Shown: in pieces, positions 17,838-26,106 of the stretch
How the letters are laid out: each line of letters starts with the position of its first letter
Numbering within the stretch: the first letter of the stretch is position 1
DNA from: Opitutales bacterium
Lineage (GTDB): Bacteria; Verrucomicrobiota; Verrucomicrobiia; Opitutales; Oceanipulchritudinaceae
NCBI GenBank assembly: GCA_020831485.1
Contig: JAFIGG010000025.1
Location: 1 to 45,529, forward strand
Length of the DNA: 45,529 nt
Direction: 5' to 3'
Translations under genes and position numbers: made by a program
The notes under the pieces: generated by a model
Seen by the model: the letters and a program-made list of their open reading frames with translations, nothing else
Told to the model about the DNA's origin: nothing
The model's database searches: none

Positions 17838-18710
17838 TCAGACTCCGGAGAAGGCGACAAAACCTCCGTCGACCGGCAGGATGGTTCCGGTGACAAATTT
17901 GGAAGCATCGGCCAGCAGGTAGTGCAGGGCACCGTGGAGTTCATCGGCCTGACCAAAGCGGCCAAAGGGGGTGTTGTTGACCACAAGTTGCCCGCGCTCG
18001 GTGAGGGACCCATCCGGGTTGGTCAGCAGGTGCCGGTTCTGTTCGCCGATGTAGAAACCCGGCAGGACGGCATTGACCCGCACTTTTCCTTCGGTTTTGC
18101 GGGCCATGTCCACCGCCAGCCAGCGGGTGAAATTTTCGACCGCCGATTTGGCCGCTGAGTAGCCGACCACACGCGTCACCGCGAGCGGCGCGGAAACCGA
18201 TGAAAAATTGACCACGGAGCCTCCGCCCTCGACCAGGGCATCGGCGAAAACCAGCGAGGGCAGAACCGTGCCGTGGAAATTGAGGTCCACCACCTGTTGC
18301 AGGGAGTCAAAATCCAGGTCCTTGAAACTCTTGTCCGGACTGATCGTAGCCCCCGCCATGTTGCCCCCGGCGCCGTTCAGCAGGCCGTCGATGCGCCCCC
18401 ATTTTTGCAGCACCGCGTCGCGCGCCTTCTCCAGTGCCGGGCGGTCGAGCACGTCCGCAACCACGCCCATGCACTGCGCATCGGGAAACTCGTCGCGGCA
18501 GTCAGCCAGTGCGGCCTCCAGCTTTTCCGGATTGCGCGCCAGATAAACCACCCGAGCTCCCTGGGCTGCAAAATACCGCGCAGCGGAGCCAGTCAGGGTG
18601 CCCGTGGCACCAGTGATAACGATGACCTTATCTGTCAGGTCGAAGAGCGAAGGGGGCGTGGTTGCTGAGTGCACGGCTGCGATAAGATTCCAATATTTGC
18701 CGTCCGTCAA
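17838..18710 (-). CDS. SDR-family oxidoreductase, probable D-mannonate oxidoreductase (fructuronate reductase)
   Basis: Probably reduces fructuronate to D-mannonate with NAD(P)H. Classical SDR of up to 290 residues: cofactor loop TGATGTLTG, NGAGGN, catalytic Ser in NFSSVSAPL and the YSAAK motif, and the C-terminal VTGTILPVDGGF. UxuB proper is a long-chain dehydrogenase of another family; SDR replacements located next to uxuA are known in Bacteroidota and Verrucomicrobiota. The start is uncertain: a TTG at 18710 or a GTG at 18674; neither has a clear ribosome site. It is the first gene of the operon with uxuA. The gap to the divergent CE12 gene holds an inverted repeat GGCAA-N8-TTGCC (18763-18780) that could be an operator. 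Confidence 0.85.
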   Translation of the reverse strand: MTDGKYWNLIAAVHSATTPPSLFDLTDKVIVITGATGTLTGSAARYFAAQGARVVYLARNPEKLEAALADCRDEFPDAQCMGVVADVLDRPALEKARDAVLQKWGRIDGLLNGAGGNMAGATISPDKSFKDLDFDSLQQVVDLNFHGTVLPSLVFADALVEGGGSVVNFSSVSAPLAVTRVVGYSAAKSAVENFTRWLAVDMARKTEGKVRVNAVLPGFYIGEQNRHLLTNPDGSLTERGQLVVNNTPFGRFGQADELHGALHYLLADASKFVTGTILPVDGGFVAFSGV

Positions 18711-18811
18711 CCGATCATCATCGAGCTGACGATTGGATGTCTGTGTTTGCGGTAAAGTTCATGGCAATTTTCGAGTTGCCCCCCGGCTTAAAATGAAGAG
18801 GTATACTCAAC

Positions 18812-19606
18812 ATGCTGAACATGAATGACATGCCCTGTGTTTTTCAATCGAGTTCTTCGAAGCGGTTGATCTTTCTGGCCCTGGGTATGCTTTTCGTGTG
18901 TGCCGTTACCTTTGCAACAGAGACCTCGCCGCGCATCGTTTTGGTGGGGGATTCTACAATGGCCTCCGGCAGTGGCTGGGGCGATGCATTTGGAGAGCTA
19001 CTGGTCGACGGTGTCGAATTCAAGAACCTTGCGATGGGAGGCCGCAGTTCAAAAAGTTTTCGGGACGAGGGGCGCTGGGATGAGGTATTGGAACTGAAAC
19101 CCGATTGGGTGCTGCTTCAGTTCGGACACAACGACGAACCGGGCAAGGGGCCAGCTCTGGAAACAGATGCGGAGACGACCTTCCGCGAGAACCTCAAACG
19201 CTACGTGGAGGAGATTCGGGCATTGGGCGGCGAGGTGGTTTTGCTGACCCCCATGGTCCGGCGCAACTTTGGACCTGATGGGCGCATTGACCCCAATCAG
19301 CTGCAACCCTACTGGAATGCTTCCCTTGGGAAACACATCCCGGACCACATGGCCGACTACGCAACAGCGACCCGCGCGGTTGCCAGCGAGCTGAATGTTT
19401 TGCTGATTGACCTGCACATCAAGAGCATCGAACTGGCCAACGAATGTGGCCCGGAGCGGGCAGTGGTCCTAGGTCCCGAAAACCGCAACCCCGAGCAACC
19501 CGACAACACCCATCTGAGCTCCCGGGGCGGTGTGGTCATTGCTGATTTGGTCGCCCAGGCGATCCGCCTGAAAGTCCCGGAGCTCGCGCCCTTGATTTCG
19601 TTCTAA
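18812..19606 (+). CDS. Secreted SGNH acetylesterase, rhamnogalacturonan acetylesterase type (CE12)
   Basis: Probably removes acetyl groups from pectin (rhamnogalacturonan). The 264-residue SGNH hydrolase has a signal peptide (hydrophobic core about 18-35) and all four SGNH blocks: S48 in GDSTM, G77 in GGRSS, N107 in GHND, and D231/H234 in DNTHLSSRGG. GAAGAGG (18795-18801) lies 10 bases before the ATG. It faces away from the mannonate operon, consistent with a shared pectin/uronate regulon. Xylan acetylesterases have a similar fold, so substrate identity is an inference from the RGAE-like block spacing and the neighbours. Confidence 0.88.
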   Translation: MLNMNDMPCVFQSSSSKRLIFLALGMLFVCAVTFATETSPRIVLVGDSTMASGSGWGDAFGELLVDGVEFKNLAMGGRSSKSFRDEGRWDEVLELKPDWVLLQFGHNDEPGKGPALETDAETTFRENLKRYVEEIRALGGEVVLLTPMVRRNFGPDGRIDPNQLQPYWNASLGKHIPDHMADYATATRAVASELNVLLIDLHIKSIELANECGPERAVVLGPENRNPEQPDNTHLSSRGGVVIADLVAQAIRLKVPELAPLISF

Positions 19607-20028
19607 ACCGGTTCGGCCACAGTTACTACTCCGGGTATCTGGCTTGGAGACTTTGCCTCGATGCGGGATTTTCGGAAATCCTTCAGATTTCGGGTGGCGA
19701 TGAGGTCGACTTCGGTTGCGATTGAAACGGCTTCGATGACTGCATCCTCAAAGTCGACAATGCTGCTGTTCAAGGCATCGCGGAATATTGCAGGGGTTAG
19801 GGTTGCTACTTCAAAAAGATCAAGCAGTTCACTGAGCAGTGCCCGTGCATTTTTTTCGCCCAGCACTTTCTTCCCGAGGTAATGCAGCGCCGTAACAGTT
19901 GTTGGGCATAGATAACCGGTCAGCTTTCCCTCCTCAATCTGTCCTACCAATTGGGCGGACTCTATCCAGTGAGGCTCTCTGGCCAACCAAACGTCCAAAA
20001 TCACGTTGGTGTCTACCATCACCTTCAC
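19603..20028 (-). CDS. VapC-like PIN-domain toxin
   Basis: Probable ribonuclease toxin of 141 residues. The PIN fold shows the acidic metal-binding residues in MVDTNVILDVW at the N terminus, Glu/Asp in DFEDAVIEAVS, and the ATRNLKDF segment (D preceding F) typical of the fourth acidic site. The start is a GTG at 20026-20028 overlapping the antitoxin stop by four bases (GTGA); an ATG three codons later is possible. It overlaps the end of the CE12 gene by four bases tail to tail. PIN toxins usually cut tRNA or rRNA; the target here is unknown. Confidence 0.88.
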   Translation of the reverse strand: MKVMVDTNVILDVWLAREPHWIESAQLVGQIEEGKLTGYLCPTTVTALHYLGKKVLGEKNARALLSELLDLFEVATLTPAIFRDALNSSIVDFEDAVIEAVSIATEVDLIATRNLKDFRKSRIEAKSPSQIPGVVTVAEPV

Positions 20029-20267
20029 AGGTATTTATCCTCCAGGTGTTTCTTGTAGGCGTCCTCATCGAGCGCAGTGTCCGCACGGCGAATAGCACCG
20101 ATCATTGAAGCCGTTTTCGGTGGAAAATCATTGGGGTCCATTTCTTCAGGTTGGCTGCTGATGAATTCTCCGAAAATCCGTGAAACTGAAGTTCCCCGCT
20201 GGCGGGCCAAACGTTTTGCTTTCCGAACAACTCCTTCGTCGACCCGCAAAGTTAGTTTTGTTTGCAT
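20025..20267 (-). CDS. DUF6364-type antitoxin of the PIN toxin
   Basis: Antitoxin of 80 residues starting at the ATG at 20265-20267. The N-terminal MQTKLTLRVDEGVVRKAK and RGTSVSRIFGEFI are typical of ribbon-helix-helix antitoxins of the DUF6364 group, which dimerise and bind their own promoter; the acidic C-terminal tail should fill the toxin active site. Another ATG five codons upstream (20282) is possible. It precedes the toxin gene with a four-base overlap, as expected for a type II module. Confidence 0.82.
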   Translation of the reverse strand: MQTKLTLRVDEGVVRKAKRLARQRGTSVSRIFGEFISSQPEEMDPNDFPPKTASMIGAIRRADTALDEDAYKKHLEDKYL

Positions 20268-20359
20268 GACGTATAGTTTCATAGAAATGCACGTCTCAGC
20301 AAGTTTCTTCAGAGTATGATAGTGGTTCAATGCCGTGTCCTGGTCCTGACCTATTGATC

Positions 20360-20408
20360 GGGCGGACGAGGCGTCCGCCCCCCCCGGGAGCAGGTGCGCC
20401 CTCGCGCC
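20360..20408. repeat. Composite palindromes: family A plus degenerate family B
   Basis: Perfect family A hairpin GGGCGGACG-AGG-CGTCCGCCC (20360-20380) followed by GGTGCG-CCCT-CGCGCC (20393-20408), a degenerate family B. It lies between the antitoxin promoter and the beta-helix gene. Confidence 0.7.
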
Positions 20409-20479
20409 CGCAGCGGGCTATTGGCCTTTACCGAAAAATTTAGCATAAAGCCCGGTCCCACTCGGCCTTTTACAGCGAA

Positions 20480-20493
20480 GGCGTTAACACGCC
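20480..20493 (+). promoter_or_regulatory. Small hairpin before the beta-helix gene
   Basis: GGCGT-TAAC-ACGCC ends four bases before the ATG at 20498, in the place where a ribosome site would be expected. It may be an operator or a translation-control hairpin; nothing more can be said. Confidence 0.3.
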
Positions 20494-20497
20494 GTGA

Positions 20498-22708
20498 ATG
20501 AGTACCCTGAAAGTTGCCTTGTTACTGCTGACTCTTGTCGCTGCTTCACCACTTTGGGCTGGCGAGGCCTTTTTTGTATCGCCAGAGGGTGATGACAACT
20601 GGAGTGGACGCTATGAAATAGCCTTGGAAGATGGCTCGGATGGCCCTTTTGCGAGCTTTGAGCGGGCACAGGAGGCAGTTCGAGGGGTGCTGGCTCAGGC
20701 AGGGACTCACCGTGAAGTCCGTGTCTGGGTGCGCGGCGGTGTTTATGAGCGGCGGCAGACGTTGCGTCTGGGCGGGGAAGACAGTGGCATTGGCCCCGCG
20801 CTCGTTCACTGGCAGGCCTATCCGGGAGAGCGGGTTGTTTGGTCCGGAGGGCAAACGGTTCGCGGTTTTCAGCGACTGAGCGATACGGATATTGAATCAA
20901 GGGTGCCTGGCACCAATCGCGAGCGGATTTATGTAGTCGACCTCAAGGCGGCCGGAGTGGAAGACTACGGTGAATTGCGGCGGCTCGGGTTTCATATCCC
21001 CTACACGCCATCTGCCTTGCAGCTTTACTACCGGGAGGAGCCGATGACGCTGGCCCGCTACCCGAACGAAGGCTGGGAGCTGATTGCCGCGGTCCCGCAG
21101 GATGGCGAGCGGCGAATCCACCCGGGAAACCCTGTGGACAAGCGGGACGGAAAGGTCCCGACCGGGCGCCATTACGGGGCAATTGAATACCATGGGGACC
21201 GGCCGGCTTCCTGGGCTTCGCATGAGGATATCTGGCTGCACGGTTACTGGACCTGGGACTGGGCGGATTCGACCCAGCAAGTTGCGTCCATCGATACCGA
21301 AACCCGGCGCATCGAGTTGGCCGAACCGCATCACAATTACGGTTATACCAGCGGCCAGCGCTTTTACTTCTACAATGTTCCGGAAGAGCTGGATGCAGCC
21401 GGCGAATGGTATCTGGACCGTGAGCGCGGACTGCTCTTCTTCTGGCCCCCGGACGGCGACGCTTTCAGCGCTGAAGTCAGCGTGTCCATTCTGGCGGATC
21501 CAATGATAGTGGTTGAGGATGCGGCGCACATTCGCCTGCAAGGCTTTGAATTCGCTTATGCCCGTGGGCCAGCCATAGTGATTCGCAATTCCGAGGCTAT
21601 TGAAGTCGTCGGCGGATCGTTCCACAACCTCGGCGGTCGACCGGTGACCATTGAGGGCGGCAGCCAGTGCCGTGTGGTCGACGGTGTTTTCACCAAGCTC
21701 GACACCGGTGCCATTGATGTCTCCGGTGGCGACCGTTCCAGCCTCGAACCCGCTGGTCACGCCATTGTGAATAACCACATTCATCGCTTTGGCCTGACCT
21801 TTCGAACCTACCACCCGGCGATTCGCATTAACGGGGTGGGGCAAAGAGTTGCTCACAACCTTATTCACAATGCCCCGCACATGGCGATTTCCTTCCAGGG
21901 CAATGACCACCGGATCGAATACAACGAGATTTTCGACATCGCCCGCGAGACCGGGGATGTCGGAGCCATTTACACCGGCCGCGACTACACCAGCCGGGGA
22001 ACCATCGTACGCTACAATTTTCTACACGACCTCCATGGCCCCGGTTTGCACGGAGTGCGCGCGGTCTATCTCGACGATTTTGCCAGTGGAATTCAGATAT
22101 ACGGCAATGTCTTCCACCGCGCCGGACGGGCTGCCTTTGTCGGCGGCGGCCGCGACAATGTGATAAGCAACAACGTTTTCATCGACTGCGAACCCTCCGT
22201 CCAGATCGATGGCCGCGGCCTCAGCTGGGCCAATCATCACCTCGATGAGGATCATCCCAATTACGTGCCGACCCTACGCAATTTCATGCGCGACGCGCGG
22301 GTAGACCAGCCCCCGTATGCCGAGCGCTATCCCGAACTGCAAAAGTTATTCACAGACGAACCCAAAGTTCCGAAAGGCAATATTGTGGCCAATAACATAT
22401 CCTACGACGGCATCTTTCTGGACCTGTTCGACGGCGTGGATTTCGACACCGTCGAAGTTCGCGACAATTATATCGGCGACCCCATTGCTCTCAGAATTAC
22501 CGAGGACACCGACCAGGACCCGGATTTCGAAATTCACCACAGCGCAAACCCTGATACCCGGATCCCCGCAAACACCGTCGCCGCAAAACCTTCTCGCCCC
22601 TACGCAATCATCGACGGAAAAATTCAAGCCAACCCGGAAGCATTCCCCAAAGGAATCGGTTTTGTCCCGATCCCCATCCATAAAATCGGATTGCAGCAAG
22701 AAAAGTAG
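20498..22708 (+). CDS. Secreted right-handed beta-helix enzyme, GH141-like
   Basis: Secreted carbohydrate-active protein of 736 residues. A signal peptide (about 1-22, ending PLWA) is followed by FFVSPEGDDNWSG, an opening common in polysaccharide-acting beta-helix proteins, and then many parallel beta-helix coils (about 340-640) rich in Asn and Gly (HAIVNNHIHRFG, HRIEYNEIFDIA, IQIYGNVFHRAG, DNVISNNVFIDC). The conserved acidic stretches DVGAIYTGRD and AVYLDDFASG could hold the catalytic Asp residues. The domain order resembles GH141 (fucosidase/xylanase family), but a polysaccharide lyase or epimerase is possible. Its TAG stop lies in the GTAG head of the RAYT-flanking repeat at 22705. Confidence 0.78.
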   Translation: MSTLKVALLLLTLVAASPLWAGEAFFVSPEGDDNWSGRYEIALEDGSDGPFASFERAQEAVRGVLAQAGTHREVRVWVRGGVYERRQTLRLGGEDSGIGPALVHWQAYPGERVVWSGGQTVRGFQRLSDTDIESRVPGTNRERIYVVDLKAAGVEDYGELRRLGFHIPYTPSALQLYYREEPMTLARYPNEGWELIAAVPQDGERRIHPGNPVDKRDGKVPTGRHYGAIEYHGDRPASWASHEDIWLHGYWTWDWADSTQQVASIDTETRRIELAEPHHNYGYTSGQRFYFYNVPEELDAAGEWYLDRERGLLFFWPPDGDAFSAEVSVSILADPMIVVEDAAHIRLQGFEFAYARGPAIVIRNSEAIEVVGGSFHNLGGRPVTIEGGSQCRVVDGVFTKLDTGAIDVSGGDRSSLEPAGHAIVNNHIHRFGLTFRTYHPAIRINGVGQRVAHNLIHNAPHMAISFQGNDHRIEYNEIFDIARETGDVGAIYTGRDYTSRGTIVRYNFLHDLHGPGLHGVRAVYLDDFASGIQIYGNVFHRAGRAAFVGGGRDNVISNNVFIDCEPSVQIDGRGLSWANHHLDEDHPNYVPTLRNFMRDARVDQPPYAERYPELQKLFTDEPKVPKGNIVANNISYDGIFLDLFDGVDFDTVEVRDNYIGDPIALRITEDTDQDPDFEIHHSANPDTRIPANTVAAKPSRPYAIIDGKIQANPEAFPKGIGFVPIPIHKIGLQQEK

Positions 22709-22796
22709 CCCCAGGCCTTCAGCCTCGGGACCGTGGACTCGGTGCGGGTTGGGGTGCTGGTTGAGTCGCGGTCCCTCCGCTAAAGCGAAGGGCTAC
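22705..22796. repeat. GTAG-headed inverted repeat pair (BIME-like), left copy of RAYT element
   Basis: A 92-base element: GTAGCC...GGGAC at the left and GTCCC...GGCTAC at the right, so each arm begins 5'-GTAG on its own strand. The left arm folds as CCCAGGC-CTTCA-GCCTCGGG. It is about 90 percent alike by eye to the copy at 23476-23569. Its first GTAG holds the TAG stop of the beta-helix gene, and the RAYT stop codon (22797-22799) follows its last base directly. Confidence 0.85.
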
Positions 22797-23417
22797 TCAC
22801 CGGATCACGGTATGTATGGAACCTTCGCTGTATCCTGGGTATTTCCGGTAGCATTGGCAAAGACCGGCTTTGATTGGGTTCTGCTGTATGTAATGGCGAA
22901 TCAGTTCCAGGGACGTATTTGAGCGTATCCAGTGATCGAACCAGTCTTCTTGCCAGAGCCTGCCGGTTCGATTCAAGAGCTGATTCAATTGGCGAGATGT
23001 TCTGCCTTTGAATTGTGTCATGAAGGCTTGGAGATCATGACTCTGGCAAGAATTCGACCGGGTGACGAAGTGGATATGATTTGGCATTAGGATCAGTGGC
23101 CCGCTTTGCCAATCTCGTGAAGCGATGGCATTGAGGAGGATTGGGACGGCCTCTTTGCATCTCTTGTCCGAGACGAATGGCGAGAGCCCCAGGCATCGAT
23201 CCAGATAAGTGTCCAAAATAAGAAAGTATTGCCGCTGTAAATGGATTAACTGGAGGGATTTGGCTTCCGCTTGAACCACCGCTTTTGCTGCTTTCCGCAG
23301 ACGATGCTTGACCGAATCAGGCAAGCTGCCAGCACAGCGCACCGTTATAAAATACGTTCCGTTTTCGACCTCCCAATGCGGGAGTTGCTTACGCCATATG
23401 CGAACGATTTTTTGCAT
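22797..23417 (-). CDS. REP-associated tyrosine transposase (RAYT, Y1/HUH)
   Basis: Single-strand DNA nuclease of the IS200/IS605-like Y1 family, 206 residues. Seen: the HUH motif in LMPNHIHF, the N-terminal YFITVRC strand, and the candidate catalytic Tyr in RHYIQQNPIKAG. RAYTs are chromosomal single-copy relatives of transposases that cut and spread REP palindromes; the E. coli enzyme recognises a 5'-GTAG beside the hairpin. Here the gene lies between two near-identical GTAG-headed inverted-repeat elements (22705-22796 and 23476-23569), which are therefore its probable substrates. Length and motifs look complete, so it may be active. Confidence 0.9.
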   Translation of the reverse strand: MQKIVRIWRKQLPHWEVENGTYFITVRCAGSLPDSVKHRLRKAAKAVVQAEAKSLQLIHLQRQYFLILDTYLDRCLGLSPFVSDKRCKEAVPILLNAIASRDWQSGPLILMPNHIHFVTRSNSCQSHDLQAFMTQFKGRTSRQLNQLLNRTGRLWQEDWFDHWIRSNTSLELIRHYIQQNPIKAGLCQCYRKYPGYSEGSIHTVIR

Positions 23418-23475
23418 AGGTAAATAGTTAGTAATTGAGGCGGCAATGCAAACGTATTTAAGAGTAGTTTATAGG

Positions 23476-23569
23476 GTAGCCCCAGGCCTTCAGCCTGGGG
23501 ACTGGGGCCTTGGTGCGGGTTTGGGGCGCTGGTTGAGTCGCGGTCCCTCCGCTGAAGCGGGAGGGCTAC
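23476..23569. repeat. GTAG-headed inverted repeat pair (BIME-like), right copy of RAYT element
   Basis: A 94-base element. Left arm: GTAG then the perfect hairpin CCCCAGGC-CTTCA-GCCTGGGG. Right arm, read on the minus strand: GTAG then CCCTCCCGC-TTCA-GCGGAGGG. The middle GGTTGAGTCGCGGTCCCTCC is identical in the left copy. The final CTAC supplies the TAG stop (minus strand) of the SBP-TRIC gene. Confidence 0.85.
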
Positions 23570-25671
23570 TGTATCCGATTATGATCCGTTACGTAGAGGT
23601 TTACGAATTCGGAAAGGAGGGCGAAGAGGCGTTGGAAACGGTAGCTGCGCTGGATGGCGGATTCGTCGGTGGTGTCGCTGGCCGTGTGCTCGCGGCGCAG
23701 GCGCTCGAAGCGCTGGGGGTCTGCGGTGGCGAGGGTGGAGAGCATTTCGATGTTGATGGGGTCGGGGTCGTCGAGGGTTTCGGTGATGGCTTCGATGACG
23801 GCGTGCAGGCTTTCCCAGCAGGCTTGGTCGAGGGTGTTCCAATTGGCAGGGGCGTCGTTGGCGAGGGCGTAGAGGTCTTCTTCCAGGCGGCGGATACGTT
23901 CGAGGCGATTTTGCAGTCGCAGCAGGCGGTCGGCATCGCTTTCACCCAGAGCTTCCCGGGTCATGTTGCGGAAGCGGGTGTGGCAGGTGTCGATGCGGGA
24001 GAAGATATCGTTGTGCAGGGATTCGAGTTCAGCGTGGGTTTGTGGACGTGATACGCCTTTAACTTCCGGGATGAATGCCTGCAGGGTGTGCCAGAGTTGC
24101 TGCTCGTTTTTTAGGTATTCGCTGAACCGCTTTTCGGGAGCGGTCGCACGGTTGCCCAATTGGAGGGGGTTGGACCAGTCCCTGAAAATGATCAACAGGC
24201 GAAGACTGAAACCTGCGCCGATAGCGATGAAGGTGGTCCAGACGATGGCATTGGGGTTGAGTGCGATGCCGGGCCGTAGCAGGAACAAGGCGTAAACGAT
24301 GCCGATGAGTATCGAGATCTCACCATAGCTATCCTTCTTCAGAATGCGGATGTCATGGTCGGCTCGAACCATGTCCCGCAGAATGACGCCGAACGAAGCG
24401 GTGATCACCCCAAGCACCGGGCCCCAGAGCCAGAGAGGGGCGATCTGGTTCTCGGCGGCTACGCCGACACCGATCACGGTAAACGCTGCCACCGCCCAGG
24501 CGTCGAAGACTTTAAACAGGCGCTCGTAGAGCCGCATGGCCCAACGCTCCGCTCCTGCCGATTGTTCGAAAAAGCGTGGGCGTAGTGTATCCCACAGGTT
24601 GAACAATGCGGTGCCAGCGACCACGAGGCCAAGGACCAGCAGTATATACACTGGGGTCTCGATGAAAAAGACTGGAGTCTGCCCGATCAGCAGGTCGCGG
24701 ACCAGACCACCGCCGACGGCGGGTGTCGCCGCGAGAATCAGGGCCCCAAAAAAATTGTAGCGGCCTTTGCGCGCGAGCAGAATGCCGGACATTGAAAAGG
24801 CTGCGATTCCCATCAGGTTGAGAATGAAAAACCAGCGCTCGGTGGTGGCTATTGAGAGGAAAGTGGGCAGCAGGAAATCCCTCTGCATGCGCAGCACTTC
24901 GCCGGAATCCAGTAGCTCCCGCAGCTGCTGGTCGAGTGCTTCGATTTCTTCGGTTGAGAGCGTGTCGCGGTTGAAAATGAAGTGGACCTCGGTCCAGCCC
25001 AGGTCCAGCGGGTGTTCATAGGCCCTGCGACGATCGCCCATTCGGCCGAGCAGTGCATTGATGACCAAAGGGTCGGCGATGATTGCGTCGACCTGCTCCT
25101 CCATCAAAGCATGCAGCATTTCGCGTTCGTCGCGAAAGCTTTGGACCTGCTCGCTGTTTGCCGGATCGTTCAGGAAGTTCTCGAGCTCAGCATTTGCATA
25201 GACGTAACCTTCGGCGACGCCCGCGCGGACCGAGTCCTGGCGCAGCCAATCCAGGAGATCGTCGAGCTGCTCAAACGCAGCCTCCGTGCGCATGGAGCGA
25301 TGAATGAAAAGGGTATTGCGCTCTTCCCTGTAGGAGGGCGAATAGTGCACCGGCCCCGGACGCTCCTCGCGGAGGTAGGCGCCGATAATGACGTCCTGCT
25401 CAGCATTGGCGAATCTGTCCATTTGCTCGGACCAGGAAGCTGCATCGAACTCAACGCGTAAGCCCGTATCGCGCGCGAGTCTCTGTAGTAGCTGCACCTC
25501 CAGACCCGTGAGCATACGCGTATCGCGGCGCTCCTCTTCCATTTGATAGGGTGCGCGCTCAAACCAGGCGCTGTGCAGGGTGCGGGGTGCGGTCTGGCCG
25601 CTCAGGGATTGGACGACTATGGTGAGGAGGACCAGCCAGCAGGCGCGTACGCTGTTAAGAAATAAGGACAA
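23566..25671 (-). CDS. Periplasmic amino-acid-binding-type domain fused to a TRIC (UPF0126) cation channel
   Basis: Unusual 701-residue membrane protein. Signal peptide (about 1-25); an SBP family 3 domain (about 28-268, with LTGLEVQLLQRLARDTGL and EEQVDAIIADPLVINALL); then a seven-helix TRIC/UPF0126 domain (about 278-497) with two repeats, the first with the GGGLVRDLLIG motif (320-330), the second with FGVILRD (427-433) in place of a full Gly triad; then a helical cytoplasmic domain (about 500-701). TRIC proteins are trimeric monovalent-cation channels. The fusion suggests a ligand-gated channel or a sensor. It is the last gene of a four-gene operon with STAS and RsbW-like proteins, 4 bases after the kinase gene. 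Its stop codon lies in the GTAG head of a family D repeat. Confidence 0.88.
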   Translation of the reverse strand: MSLFLNSVRACWLVLLTIVVQSLSGQTAPRTLHSAWFERAPYQMEEERRDTRMLTGLEVQLLQRLARDTGLRVEFDAASWSEQMDRFANAEQDVIIGAYLREERPGPVHYSPSYREERNTLFIHRSMRTEAAFEQLDDLLDWLRQDSVRAGVAEGYVYANAELENFLNDPANSEQVQSFRDEREMLHALMEEQVDAIIADPLVINALLGRMGDRRRAYEHPLDLGWTEVHFIFNRDTLSTEEIEALDQQLRELLDSGEVLRMQRDFLLPTFLSIATTERWFFILNLMGIAAFSMSGILLARKGRYNFFGALILAATPAVGGGLVRDLLIGQTPVFFIETPVYILLVLGLVVAGTALFNLWDTLRPRFFEQSAGAERWAMRLYERLFKVFDAWAVAAFTVIGVGVAAENQIAPLWLWGPVLGVITASFGVILRDMVRADHDIRILKKDSYGEISILIGIVYALFLLRPGIALNPNAIVWTTFIAIGAGFSLRLLIIFRDWSNPLQLGNRATAPEKRFSEYLKNEQQLWHTLQAFIPEVKGVSRPQTHAELESLHNDIFSRIDTCHTRFRNMTREALGESDADRLLRLQNRLERIRRLEEDLYALANDAPANWNTLDQACWESLHAVIEAITETLDDPDPINIEMLSTLATADPQRFERLRREHTASDTTDESAIQRSYRFQRLFALLSEFVNLYVTDHNRIQ

Positions 25672-25675
25672 GGCT

Positions 25676-26077
25676 CTAAAGCTTTTTGCTCAATTGCACG
25701 ACATTGCGGTCGCCTTTGCGCCGGTAGTCGCAGGTATCCATGAGTTTCCGGACTAGGAAGACGCCCAGGCCGCCGATTGGGCGATCGTCGATGTCAGCCT
25801 CAATATCCGGTTCCTTCGCCGAGAAAGGGTCGAATGCTTTGGCGTTGTCGCACAAACAGATTTCGACGACATCGCCCTTGCGTTCGATTTCTACTTCGAT
25901 GCTGTGTTGCCCAGGCTGCTCGTAGCCGTAGTTGATGGTGTTGGTGACCAGTTCGTCGAGGGCCAGATTGAGCTGCTGGACCGTCTGTGGGCTGAGCGAT
26001 TCTGCTTGGCCGAAGGCTTCCAGCTCAGTGGCCAGACGATTGAGTTCGCTGAGATCGTTTTTGAGGGTGAAGCGCAT
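25676..26077 (-). CDS. RsbW-like anti-sigma factor/serine kinase
   Basis: GHKL-type ATPase of 133 residues that in partner switching phosphorylates a STAS antagonist and sequesters a client, classically a sigma factor. The N box LALDELVTNTINYGY and the glycine-rich lid GGLGVFLVRKLMD are clear. The G1 box reads DNAKAFDP, where relatives usually have D-D/N-G-x-P/A-F-(D/N)-P; the Gly is replaced by Ala. It lies between the STAS gene (29 bases upstream) and the SBP-TRIC gene (4 bases downstream). No sigma factor gene is present in the window, so its client is unknown. Confidence 0.9.
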   Translation of the reverse strand: MRFTLKNDLSELNRLATELEAFGQAESLSPQTVQQLNLALDELVTNTINYGYEQPGQHSIEVEIERKGDVVEICLCDNAKAFDPFSAKEPDIEADIDDRPIGGLGVFLVRKLMDTCDYRRKGDRNVVQLSKKL

Positions 26078-26106
26078 GACCGCTGGGGGCGGTTGGCGTA
26101 TCCAAG

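Noticed and set aside
20897-21910. 337-codon open frame on the minus strand
   Set aside because: Antisense to the beta-helix enzyme; low-information product.
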